17,459 bases of DNA, taken from NCBI GenBank assembly GCA_050331475.1, contig JBHJGU010000056.1:1-17459 (forward strand), given 5' to 3'. How positions within the stretch are numbered: the first letter of the stretch is position 1; each line of letters opens with the position of its first letter. Made by a program: the position numbers and the translations under genes. A model generated the notes under the pieces. It ran no database searches. It was not told where the DNA came from and saw only the letters and a list, made by a program, of their open reading frames with translations. Origin of the DNA: JBHJGU01 sp050331475 (GTDB taxonomy: Bacteria > Pseudomonadota > Alphaproteobacteria > Caulobacterales > Maricaulaceae). Shown piece by piece: positions 8,089 through 14,970 of this stretch.

Positions 8089-9233
8089 GGCGCGCGATCT
8101 TGGCTGGCCGCGGCGATGGCGGGCGCGGCTTCCGCCGCATTTCGGTCCTCCGCGTCGCGCGAGCCGCCCACGACCTTGACCGCCATGCCGGGTCGGATGC
8201 GGTTGACGCCTTCGGCGACAATCCGTTCGCCCGGCGCAATCCCATCAATAATTTCGAGAAACCCGCTGCGACGGGCGCCGGGAACCACGCCACGACGCTG
8301 GGCCGTCAGACCGCCCTCGCCCTCAACGATGACATAAACGAAAGCCGACGAGCCCTCGCGCAACACCGCGATTTCCGGGGCTGCGGCGCTCTCGCGCTGG
8401 GCCCGGGTCATGTCCACGAGCATCAGCATACCTGGGCGCAATCGACCCTCCGGGTTCGGCGCCGTCGCGCGAACCGTCACGGTGCGCGTGATCGGATCCA
8501 CGCGACTGTCGATATGCGCGATCGACGCGTCGAATGCGGCGTCTTCATAGGCGGCGGTGCGCATTTCAAGGGGTTGGCCGACCCGTAGCGCGCCTAAATA
8601 GACTTCCGGCACGGTGAAATCGACCAGGATCGAGGAGACGTCGTCCAAAGTGGCGATTTCGTCGCCAGGACGGACCAACATGCCTGGGCTGGCGAACCGT
8701 AATCCCACGACACCGGCGAAGGGCGCTCGGATGACACGGTCGGAATTCCGCGCCCGGAGCGCGCGCACACGGGCTTGAGCGCGGCGCATAGCGGCTTCGG
8801 CTTGTTCAAGCTGCTGACGCGGGGCGACCCCGCGATCGGTCAAATCTTTGACGCGTTTAAACTCGGCTTCGGCTTCGGCGAGGTTGGCGTTGACTTCCGC
8901 AAGGTCCGCCGCTTCCTCAGCGTCGGCGAGCTCCACCAGCACTTGGCCGCTGGCCACCGCGTCGCCACTGTCAAACCCAAGCCGAGCGATCACGTCGGTT
9001 TCGGTGGAGGTGATGGTCACGGACTCCAAGGCGCGCGCCGTGCCAAACGCTTCGCCCACATCGGCGAATTCGCGCGTTTCGATGGTCGCGGCGCGCACAG
9101 GCGCTGCGGGAAACCCGCCGCCGCCGAACCGGCCCCCGTCCGGATCGCTATCACCCCGGAGCGCCACAGCGATGGCCATGCCCGCGGCAATCGTCGACAC
9201 CACGCCTAAGAAAATAAATCGACCGACAGCCAT
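8085..9233 (-). CDS. RND efflux membrane-fusion (periplasmic adaptor) protein
   Basis: The product has 382 residues from the ATG at 9231-9233, chosen over an in-frame GTG at 9248 because a perfect AGGAGG (9240-9245) stands six bases before it. Residues ~5-25 are a single membrane anchor (FIFLGVVSTIAAGMAIAVAL). Then come the beta-barrel/lipoyl halves (SGDAVASGQVLVELADAEEA near 90-108 and IRAPFAGVVGLRFASPG near 168-184) around an alpha-helical coiled-coil hairpin rich in Ala, Glu and Arg (~105-160). The C-terminal membrane-proximal domain ends with GERIVAEGVNRIRPGMAVKV. It bridges the pump encoded next to it (4-base overlap) to an outer-membrane channel. The N-terminus carries no lipobox Cys, so it is anchored by the helix rather than by lipid. 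Confidence 0.94.
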   Translation of the reverse strand: MAVGRFIFLGVVSTIAAGMAIAVALRGDSDPDGGRFGGGGFPAAPVRAATIETREFADVGEAFGTARALESVTITSTETDVIARLGFDSGDAVASGQVLVELADAEEAADLAEVNANLAEAEAEFKRVKDLTDRGVAPRQQLEQAEAAMRRAQARVRALRARNSDRVIRAPFAGVVGLRFASPGMLVRPGDEIATLDDVSSILVDFTVPEVYLGALRVGQPLEMRTAAYEDAAFDASIAHIDSRVDPITRTVTVRATAPNPEGRLRPGMLMLVDMTRAQRESAAAPEIAVLREGSSAFVYVIVEGEGGLTAQRRGVVPGARRSGFLEIIDGIAPGERIVAEGVNRIRPGMAVKVVGGSRDAEDRNAAEAAPAIAAASQDRAP

Positions 9234-9239
9234 ACTTCG

Positions 9240-9245
9240 CCTCCT
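9240..9245 (-). promoter_or_regulatory. Ribosome binding site deciding the start of the membrane-fusion protein gene
   Basis: AGGAGG lies six bases (CGAAGT) upstream of the ATG at 9233. It is the best Shine-Dalgarno sequence in the window, and it makes the upstream in-frame GTG at 9248 unlikely, because that codon would place the ribosome binding site inside the gene. Confidence 0.8.
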
Positions 9246-9250
9246 CACCT

Positions 9251-9267
9251 TGGACCGGATATGGACC
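9251..9267. promoter_or_regulatory. Direct repeat TGGACC with 11-bp period upstream of the efflux operon
   Basis: TGGACC occurs at 9251-9256 and at 9262-9267, one helical turn apart, 18-34 bases before the start of the fusion-protein gene. The placement would suit an operator for a regulator of the efflux operon. The unit is short, so this is only a candidate. Confidence 0.3.
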
Positions 9268-9359
9268 AGGCCGCGGCGCGCGCAACGGACTGTCGGTCAA
9301 ATCCCCGCTAGAACCGAATATATCGTCCAATACGCGGCGAATTTCGGATTAAATTTTGC

Positions 9360-10196
9360 TTAGAAACGCCGCCAAACGCTTAATAGTGTCGCCGTTTCCG
9401 CGACGACGTTGCGTCCCGATAAGGTGCGGCCGACACCAACTTGCACATGATAAGTTTGGCTTAACCGCAAGACGGCCCCCAACTGACCCTTGAAACTGAA
9501 AACCTCGCGCCGGCCAGGACCCGGCTCGGTGACGCTGGCTAACAGAAATCCTTGGGCCAATACCTGCAGCCGGGGATGGACGTCCGCGCCCAGCGTCGCG
9601 TCAAACCGCGCCTCATCAGGCGGCGCGCCGGAGCGGAACCGATACGCCCCCTGCAAATCGACGAAGCCATGGCGTCCGAAGAGCGAGACCCCGCGGCCGA
9701 ACAGAGCACGCGCCTCCCCGTCTAAAACGCCCTGACCTAAGGGGCTGTCGATGACGTTCTCCACCCGCCCGGGCACAATCGCCGCGCCTTGGACCGCAGC
9801 CACACCGCCCCCGCGGCCCGCCAACAAATACCCCGCGCCGAATTCGCTTGCGCCATTGCCGAAACCGGTGTCGGTAAACCCCGAAAGGTCCTGGATTTGC
9901 ACGATTTGCAGCGAGGTCTGACCGATGAGCGTAAGCCGCGGCGTCAGCCCGAACTCGGCGAACACGCCCCGCTCAGCTTTGAAAAAGTCGGTGGGCTCAG
10001 TACGCGCGCCGTCCTCGTCAAAGGCCACATCCGCGCGCGACATCAAGGTGGTGACGATGACTTGCCCAACACCGGGCTCCAGCGGCCAAGCGCCGGCGTG
10101 CGCAAGCCCGGCGGTGCAAACCGCAAGGCTCAGCACGGCGGCTAGACGGCGTAGCCCGGGCTTTGCCGGTCGACCCGCCCTCGCAACGCCGCCCAC
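9360..10196 (-). CDS. Probable outer-membrane beta-barrel protein with signal peptide
   Basis: From a GTG at 10194-10196 the product has 278 residues. It starts with a basic n-region (RAGRPAKPGLRRL) and a hydrophobic core (AAVLSLAVCTAG), then AHA before GAWPLEPG, a good Sec signal-peptide cleavage site. The mature part alternates polar and apolar residues with many Gly and aromatic residues, as in transmembrane beta-strands, and ends in LLSVWRRF. A C-terminal Phe is the usual recognition signal for the outer-membrane assembly machinery. The pattern recalls small barrel channels of the phenol-degradation MetA-like type, but I do not recognise a family with certainty. The start overlaps the end of the aldolase gene by 55 bases and has no visible ribosome binding site, so expression is likely coupled to it. 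Other start codons upstream would lengthen the signal region implausibly. Confidence 0.65.
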   Translation of the reverse strand: MGGVARAGRPAKPGLRRLAAVLSLAVCTAGLAHAGAWPLEPGVGQVIVTTLMSRADVAFDEDGARTEPTDFFKAERGVFAEFGLTPRLTLIGQTSLQIVQIQDLSGFTDTGFGNGASEFGAGYLLAGRGGGVAAVQGAAIVPGRVENVIDSPLGQGVLDGEARALFGRGVSLFGRHGFVDLQGAYRFRSGAPPDEARFDATLGADVHPRLQVLAQGFLLASVTEPGPGRREVFSFKGQLGAVLRLSQTYHVQVGVGRTLSGRNVVAETATLLSVWRRF

Positions 10197-10912
10197 GCGA
10201 TTTCGGCGAAGAATTCGTTGACGATCCCCTCCTCGCCCTGGGCGTAAACGCGGTCCGCCATCGCGCGGTCCCATTCGATCAAGCTCTCCCCGCCGGATTG
10301 CGCCATCACTTGGACCTTACACGCACGCTCCAATAAATACATGCGCAAATACGCCGCGAACGGGTTAACACCGGTAGTCAGCAGACCATGATTTCTGAGG
10401 ATCATCAGGTTGTGTTTTGATAAATCCTCAACCAACCTGGCTTTTTCCTCCGTCTCGAGCGCCAAACCTTCGTAATCGTGGTAAGCGACGTCGCTCATGA
10501 CGTTCATCGCCAGTTGTGAGACGGCGCGTAGCCCGCGTTTTTGGGCGGACACGGCGACGCCTGCATCCGTGTGCAGATGCATCACCACGCTCACATCCGG
10601 GCGCGCTTCGTGCACGGCGGAATGAATGGTGAAACCCGCCGGGTTGATGCCGAACCGCGAAGGGGGCAGCACTTGGCCCGACAAATCCACCTTCACCAGG
10701 TTCGACGCCGTGACGTCTTCGAACAGCAGACCGAACGGATTGAGCAGGAAATGCTCCTCCGGCCCCGGCACGCGCATCGAGATATGAGTAAAGAACAAAT
10801 CATCCCAGCCATGGATGAAGCACAGCCGATAAAGCGCGGCGAGATCGCACCGCGCCTTCCATTCGGCCTCCGAAACCTGCTCGCGCACCGAAGGCGGTGT
10901 GGTCTCGTCCAT
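10142..10912 (-). CDS. Class II aldolase/adducin family protein
   Basis: The product has 256 residues from the ATG at 10910-10912, which has GGGAG six bases upstream; an ATG five codons earlier has none. The class II aldolase fold is clear. HLH (H112, H114) and RNHG (H175) supply the three histidines that bind the divalent metal, and the N-terminal part carries FFTHISMRVPG and HFLLNPFGLLFEDVTASNLV. The catalytic Glu of fuculose-phosphate aldolase (in SSEWRFH) has no counterpart: the equivalent stretch reads PAGFTIHSAVHEARPDV. This is typical of the adducin-like branch, whose reactions are mostly unknown. It follows egtB after 71 bases on the same strand and overlaps the next gene, so the three may be one transcript. 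Substrate not determined. Confidence 0.9.
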   Translation of the reverse strand: MDETTPPSVREQVSEAEWKARCDLAALYRLCFIHGWDDLFFTHISMRVPGPEEHFLLNPFGLLFEDVTASNLVKVDLSGQVLPPSRFGINPAGFTIHSAVHEARPDVSVVMHLHTDAGVAVSAQKRGLRAVSQLAMNVMSDVAYHDYEGLALETEEKARLVEDLSKHNLMILRNHGLLTTGVNPFAAYLRMYLLERACKVQVMAQSGGESLIEWDRAMADRVYAQGEEGIVNEFFAEIAWAALRGRVDRQSPGYAV

Positions 10913-10983
10913 GGCGTTCTCCCGCATTGTCGTTTGTGGTCGTCCGGTTCAGTTCGCCCGGTGTTTGTTAGCGCATAGCGCAG

Positions 10984-12285
10984 TTAAACTGTCCGCGCCA
11001 AGCGCAGGCCGCTGAATTGCCATTGGGCGGCGGGGGGGAAAAAGTTGCGATAACTGGCCCGAACATGCCCGGGCGGGGTCGCGCACGAGCCGCCCTTGAG
11101 CACATATTGGCCCACCATGAATTTACCATTGTACTCGCTGGCTGCGCCTTCGAGCGTTGTGAAGCCCGGATAAGGGGCGTAATCGGACCGGGTCCACTCC
11201 CAAACGCCGCCGAACATTTGTTTCATCTCGGACCCCGGTTGACAGGGTTGCGGATGGGGGCTCCGCCTGGGGGTTAGAAAAACCCCCGCCTCCGGCCGCA
11301 AGCCCAGACAGTTTGCGGCGTGTTCCCATTCCGCTTCCGTGGGCAGCCGGGCGCCAAGCCATTGTGCGATCGCATCCGCCTCATAGAAATCCAAATGCGC
11401 GGCCGGAGCCGCCGGGTCGAGCGCTTGAAGGCCATGCAACGTGAATTCAAACCACGCGCCCTCTCGGCGCACCCAGTAAAGCGGCGCGGTGCGCGCTTGC
11501 GCCTGCACTTGCGCCCAGCCGTCTGACAGCCACAGACTTGGGGCCGCATATCCGCCCTCGGTGATGAACGCGGCCACTTCAGCGTTGGTGACCGGACGAT
11601 CCGCCAACGCGAAAGGTTTCAGCCAGACTTGGGCTTGGGGCCGCTCATTATCAAACGCGAACCCCCTCGCCCCCGCGCCGACCCGCACCAACCCGCCTTC
11701 GAACGACACAAAATCGGCCGGCGCGGCCGGCGGAACCGACCGCACAGCGGGCGCGTCGTAAGCTTTCGGGAACAGTGGGTTTTGGAACAGCACGTGTTTG
11801 ATGTCCGTCGCCATGAGCTCTTGGTGCTGCTCTTCATGGGCGATCCCGAGTGCAATGATCGGGCTCAGGCGTGCTCTCAACCCGTCATCGGCGCGCTCGA
11901 ACAAACCCGCCATGGCGGCGTCCACATGACAGCGATAATCGAGCACGCGCTCTAAACTGGGCCGGGACAACATTCCACGTCGCGATCGGGCATGGCGAGC
12001 GCCGATTTGTTCGTAATAGGAATTAAAGAGATAATTGAAATCAACGTCAAAGGGCGCAACGCCTTGCTCACCCAGCACGAACGTTTCCCAAAACCAGGTT
12101 GTATGCGCCAGATGCCACTTCATCGGGCTCACATCGTCCATGCTTTGCAAAGCTTGGTCTTCCGCGCTCAGAGGCCCGCTCAGCGCCGCTGAGCGGGCGC
12201 GAACCGTCTTGAACGCTTCAGACAGCGCCGGCCAATCAGTCTCGACCACGCTCGTGTCGTGCGCGTGCGCCGCATTCGCCTCCAC
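10984..12285 (-). CDS. egtB: Ergothioneine biosynthesis protein EgtB (iron-dependent sulfoxide synthase)
   Basis: The product has 433 residues from a GTG start, the usual EgtB length. The N-terminal DinB-like domain holds the iron ligands: H61 in KWHLAHTTWFWE and H150/H154 in HEEQHQELMATDIKH. The C-terminal part is an FGE-sulfatase-like domain (ARLPTEAEWEHAANCLG, GGVWEWTRSDYAPYPGF, VRASYRNFFPP, FSGLRLARTV). EgtB joins trimethylhistidine (hercynine) to a cysteine-containing thiol using oxygen, giving the sulfoxide precursor of the antioxidant ergothioneine. The methyltransferase EgtD, often encoded next door, is absent from the window. A perfect CtrA-box sequence lies 26-41 bases upstream, between this gene and the divergent DUF2336 gene. 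The exact start is uncertain because only a poly-G stretch precedes the GTG. Confidence 0.93.
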   Translation of the reverse strand: MEANAAHAHDTSVVETDWPALSEAFKTVRARSAALSGPLSAEDQALQSMDDVSPMKWHLAHTTWFWETFVLGEQGVAPFDVDFNYLFNSYYEQIGARHARSRRGMLSRPSLERVLDYRCHVDAAMAGLFERADDGLRARLSPIIALGIAHEEQHQELMATDIKHVLFQNPLFPKAYDAPAVRSVPPAAPADFVSFEGGLVRVGAGARGFAFDNERPQAQVWLKPFALADRPVTNAEVAAFITEGGYAAPSLWLSDGWAQVQAQARTAPLYWVRREGAWFEFTLHGLQALDPAAPAAHLDFYEADAIAQWLGARLPTEAEWEHAANCLGLRPEAGVFLTPRRSPHPQPCQPGSEMKQMFGGVWEWTRSDYAPYPGFTTLEGAASEYNGKFMVGQYVLKGGSCATPPGHVRASYRNFFPPAAQWQFSGLRLARTV

Positions 12286-12310
12286 GATTCGTTGCCCCCC
12301 AACGCAAAAT

Positions 12311-12326
12311 TTAAGCGGTATTTAAC
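12311..12326 (+). promoter_or_regulatory. Perfect CtrA-box match TTAA-N7-TTAAC between egtB and a DUF2336 gene
   Basis: The sequence TTAAGCGGTATTTAAC fits the full CtrA consensus without mismatch. It lies in the divergent promoter gap, with 58 bases between its last C and the ATG at 12385, and 25 bases before the egtB start on the other side. CtrA is the master cell-cycle and motility response regulator of alphaproteobacteria. Binding is predicted from consensus only. Confidence 0.65.
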
Positions 12327-12384
12327 AGACCATGGCCCATTATTTCGCTGTTTGAGACGTCCGTCAAAGGCCCGCTTCCGTCCC

Positions 12385-13473
12385 ATGACAGCCGCCGCCC
12401 TGCTCACCGCCGATCTGAACGCCCAAGCGATGCTCGCTCTAGCGCGCCGCAAGGACGACGTTAGCCGCGACCGTTTGCTTCTGGCCATGGGGGATTTATG
12501 CGCTGAAGGCCCCGCGGAGGTTACCGCCGGGGACGCCGCGGAAACGATCATTTTGCATTTGCTCGAACGAGCGGAGGCGCAAATTCGGCTCCGGCTGGCC
12601 GAACGGTTGGCGGACAGCGCCTGGGCGCCGCACGATGTGTTGCTCTTCCTTGCGCTCGACGATTATGAGATCGCTCAACCGGTCTTAAATCGGTCCGCGC
12701 AGTTGAGCGAAGACGATCTGGTTCAGATCGCTCGTGACGCCACGCCGAAGCACCGCATAGCGGTGGCGCGGCGACCCGACGTAACGCCTAACATCTCTGA
12801 CGCGCTCACCGAGCGATGCGAACCTTCAATCCTGACGGTTCTCGCCGCCAATGGCGGGGCGAAGCTGGGCTCGTTGGCGTGGAAGAACATGATGCGGACC
12901 TCGGCGCGTCACCCCGCGCTGCAAGCGCCGCTGGCGGAACGCCGGGACCTGCCCGACGCCCTCGTGACAGAGCTTTACCATGTGGCCGGCGAAGCGGTGC
13001 GTCGACGGCTCGTCGAGCGGTTCGATCTGGATCCGGAAAGCCTCGATCAAGACTTGCGCGCAGCGGTGGACACCGCAGCCGGTGGACAGGACGACTCTGA
13101 AGACGAGGCCGCCGCACGCCTGGTGGATAAGCTGTCCGCTTCAGGGCGATTATCGACGTCGTTCCTCGTCAAAGCGTTGCGCGAACGCGACCTTGCGCTG
13201 TTCCAACATACGATCTCCAAGCTCAGCGACCTGCCCGTGGCCACGGTGCGCACCGCCATGGAGCGCCAACCGGAAACCGGCGTCATGCTGCTGTGTCGTG
13301 GCGCAGGCGTGGACCGGTCGGTGTTTTCCACAGTCTATGCCGGGCTGGAGTCGATCGGCGCGGTCTCTCGCCCGCTCGCCGGCGAGGTTATGGTCAATTT
13401 CGCCAAAGTTTATGCTGACTTCACCCCAGAAGCCGCACGCGACAGCTTGAAGGCGATCCAAGCCCAGGCTTGA
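12385..13473 (+). CDS. DUF2336 domain protein (first copy)
   Basis: The product has 362 residues from the ATG at 12385. It is predicted all-helical, with HEAT-like repetitive helices in the N-terminal two thirds (LHLLERAEAQIRLRLAERLA; LSEDDLVQIARD...HRIAVARRPDVT) and the family's conserved block near residues 250-290 (SASGRLSTSFLVKALRERDL, then FQHTISKLSDLP). The function of DUF2336 proteins is not established; they occur widely in alphaproteobacteria. It aligns along its length with the second copy at 14971-16116: the conserved GRL motif falls at residue ~254 in both. A CtrA-type box stands upstream. nadK begins 34 bases after its stop, so the two may share a transcript. A longer form from GTG 12259 would overlap egtB and the promoter and is unlikely. 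Confidence 0.88.
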   Translation: MTAAALLTADLNAQAMLALARRKDDVSRDRLLLAMGDLCAEGPAEVTAGDAAETIILHLLERAEAQIRLRLAERLADSAWAPHDVLLFLALDDYEIAQPVLNRSAQLSEDDLVQIARDATPKHRIAVARRPDVTPNISDALTERCEPSILTVLAANGGAKLGSLAWKNMMRTSARHPALQAPLAERRDLPDALVTELYHVAGEAVRRRLVERFDLDPESLDQDLRAAVDTAAGGQDDSEDEAAARLVDKLSASGRLSTSFLVKALRERDLALFQHTISKLSDLPVATVRTAMERQPETGVMLLCRGAGVDRSVFSTVYAGLESIGAVSRPLAGEVMVNFAKVYADFTPEAARDSLKAIQAQA

Positions 13474-13507
13474 ATGCGCGCCTTCACGATCACAGGCGCG
13501 TTTCCCT

Positions 13508-14305
13508 TTGTCCCCATCTCCACCCTCCTCACCGAGCGCTGCGCCAACACGCATTGCGTTCGTCGCCAGCGCGCGTCCTGAAGCGCTTGAGGCGCGCGAC
13601 CGGCTTTGCGCGCGGTATGGCGGGGTCTCGGAAACCGAAGCCGACGTAGTGGTGGCCCTGGGCGGGGATGGCTTCATGCTGGAGACCCTGCACAATCGCT
13701 TGCGCAATGGCGCGCCAGTGTTCGGAATGAATCGCGGCTCGCTGGGGTTCCTGATGAACGCCTACGAGGAGGACGGCTTGATCGAGCGGCTCGCTTGCGC
13801 CGAGCCGGCCATCCTGCGCCCACTGCGAATGACGGCGCGAACCGCTCGAGGCGACCGCGTCGAGGCGCTGGCGATCAACGATGTGTCGGTGTTTCGCGAA
13901 ACACGGAACACGGCGAAACTGCGCATTTCGGTGGATGGGCGCGAACGGCTCGCCGAACTGGTCGCGGACGGGGCGTTGGTGTGCACGCCGGCCGGCTCAA
14001 CGGCGTATAATTTTTCCGCACATGGGCCGATCATTCCCCTGGACGCGCGGGTCCTGGCGCTCACGCCGATCAGTGCGTTCCGACCGCGGCGCTGGCGCGG
14101 CGCGCTCTTGCCCCACAGCGCGCGCGTCCGCTTCGACGTGCTGGAGGCGGATCTGAGGCCGGTCAGCGCGGTGGCCGATAATCAAGAAGTTCGCGACGTG
14201 GTGGAAGTCGACGTCGCCGAGGCGACGGACCTTAGCCTCACCATGTTGTTTGACGAAGGCCAAGCCCTGCGCGAGCGGATCGTGATGGAGCAATTCGCCG
14301 TTTAG
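13508..14305 (+). CDS. nadK: NAD kinase
   Basis: The product has 265 residues. It phosphorylates NAD to NADP in the cytoplasm using ATP. The signature motifs are all present: GGDGFMLETLH (GGDG 52-55, with the catalytic Asp 54), GMNRGSLGFLMN (73-84), the ND motif INDVS (N124-D125), and the glycine-rich TPAGSTAYNFSAHGPIIP (160-177). The length suits the short alphaproteobacterial form. The start is unclear: the only early in-frame candidate is a TTG at 13508 with no good ribosome binding site, and no ATG occurs before residue 57. Translation may depend on coupling to the DUF2336 gene 34 bases upstream. A small GGCGG-ACA-CCGCC hairpin follows the TAG (14307-14319). Confidence 0.94.
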   Translation: MSPSPPSSPSAAPTRIAFVASARPEALEARDRLCARYGGVSETEADVVVALGGDGFMLETLHNRLRNGAPVFGMNRGSLGFLMNAYEEDGLIERLACAEPAILRPLRMTARTARGDRVEALAINDVSVFRETRNTAKLRISVDGRERLAELVADGALVCTPAGSTAYNFSAHGPIIPLDARVLALTPISAFRPRRWRGALLPHSARVRFDVLEADLRPVSAVADNQEVRDVVEVDVAEATDLSLTMLFDEGQALRERIVMEQFAV

Positions 14306-14306
14306 C

Positions 14307-14319
14307 GGCGGACACCGCC
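14307..14319 (+). terminator. Small GC hairpin GGCGG-ACA-CCGCC after nadK
   Basis: Five-base arms with a three-base loop start one base after the TAG stop of nadK. No T-tract follows, so it is at best a weak or Rho-assisted termination element or an mRNA 3'-end stabiliser. Confidence 0.25.
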
Positions 14320-14329
14320 CACCGAGGGC

Positions 14330-14345
14330 TTCACAGAGCGTTAAC
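14330..14345 (+). promoter_or_regulatory. CtrA-box-like site TTCA-N7-TTAAC upstream of the HPt gene
   Basis: TTCACAGAGCGTTAAC matches TTAA-N7-TTAAC with one mismatch, in the first half. Exactly 58 bases separate its last C from the ATG at 14404, the same distance as at the first DUF2336 gene. A TAAAAT sequence (five of six to the -10 consensus) follows about 21 bases downstream. Confidence 0.55.
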
Positions 14346-14403
14346 CCTAGCGTCTGTAGAACATCTTAAAATCCGCGAATCTGATCTCTGGGGATGAGCG
14401 TTC

Positions 14404-14934
14404 ATGGCGACGAAAAGCAAAGATCACCCGAATGTGGAGATCATCACTCCGCCGAACACCTTGAAGGTTAAGGTCGGAGGGAAAATCGGCCCCTTCCAGC
14501 AAGACATGATCGACAAGGCCGAAAAGGCGGTCAATCAGCTCAGCGGCAATTTTGGCGCCTGGCTGCAAGAAGAGATCGATAAGCTCGAACTCGCTTTCGC
14601 CGAGGTTCAAAAGCAAGGTCTCGACGGCGCGGTCGGGCGGAATTTCTACATCCGCTCCCACGATCTCAAAGGGTTAGCGAGCACCTATGAATTCCCGCTC
14701 ATCACGCGGATCGCCGCTTCGCTCTGCCGTTTGATGCGCGACGGCGACGGCATCGCGTCCGCCCCAATGGGTCTGATCCGCGCCCATGTCGACACCGTTC
14801 GCGCAGCCATGCGCCAGGGCGTGCGCGACGACCGTCATCCGATCGGTAAGGCTTTGGCGGGCGAGTTGGAGGCTAAGGTCGACGAATATCTCGGCGAGAC
14901 CCGGGACCCCAATGCTCAACCAGCCCAGCTTTAG
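14404..14934 (+). CDS. HPt (histidine phosphotransfer) domain protein
   Basis: The product has 176 residues, with GGGGATGAGC providing a ribosome binding site before the ATG. The HPt helix is at about 80-111, with the phospho-accepting H86 in FYIRSHDLKGLASTYEFPLI and continuing helix TRIAASLCRLMRDG. An N-terminal ~35-residue segment (DHPNVEIITPPNTLKVKVGG) precedes the helical bundle. No kinase or receiver domain is attached, so it is a stand-alone intermediate between a hybrid histidine kinase and a response regulator, neither encoded here. Known alphaproteobacterial examples are ShpA and, structurally different, ChpT; this looks like neither by length and layout. Its CtrA-like box and its position between two DUF2336 genes suggest a part in cell-cycle or motility signalling. 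Confidence 0.85.
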   Translation: MATKSKDHPNVEIITPPNTLKVKVGGKIGPFQQDMIDKAEKAVNQLSGNFGAWLQEEIDKLELAFAEVQKQGLDGAVGRNFYIRSHDLKGLASTYEFPLITRIAASLCRLMRDGDGIASAPMGLIRAHVDTVRAAMRQGVRDDRHPIGKALAGELEAKVDEYLGETRDPNAQPAQL

Positions 14935-14970
14935 GCGCTCGACGACCGTGCATCGAAGACCTTTGAGCGA

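Noticed and set aside
7561..8337. 258-codon plus-strand open frame across the pump/fusion-protein junction
   Set aside because: It lies fully opposite two well-recognised genes and has no recognisable motifs.
9337..9352. CtrA-like sequence TTAA-N7-TTCGC upstream of the efflux operon (minus strand)
   Set aside because: The second half matches only three of five positions, and the distance to the start differs from the three sites in the right-hand cluster.
14935..14970. Bidirectional terminator between the convergent HPt and DUF2336 genes
   Set aside because: Only short complementary ends (CGCTC/GAGCG) with a long loop and no T-tract on either strand.
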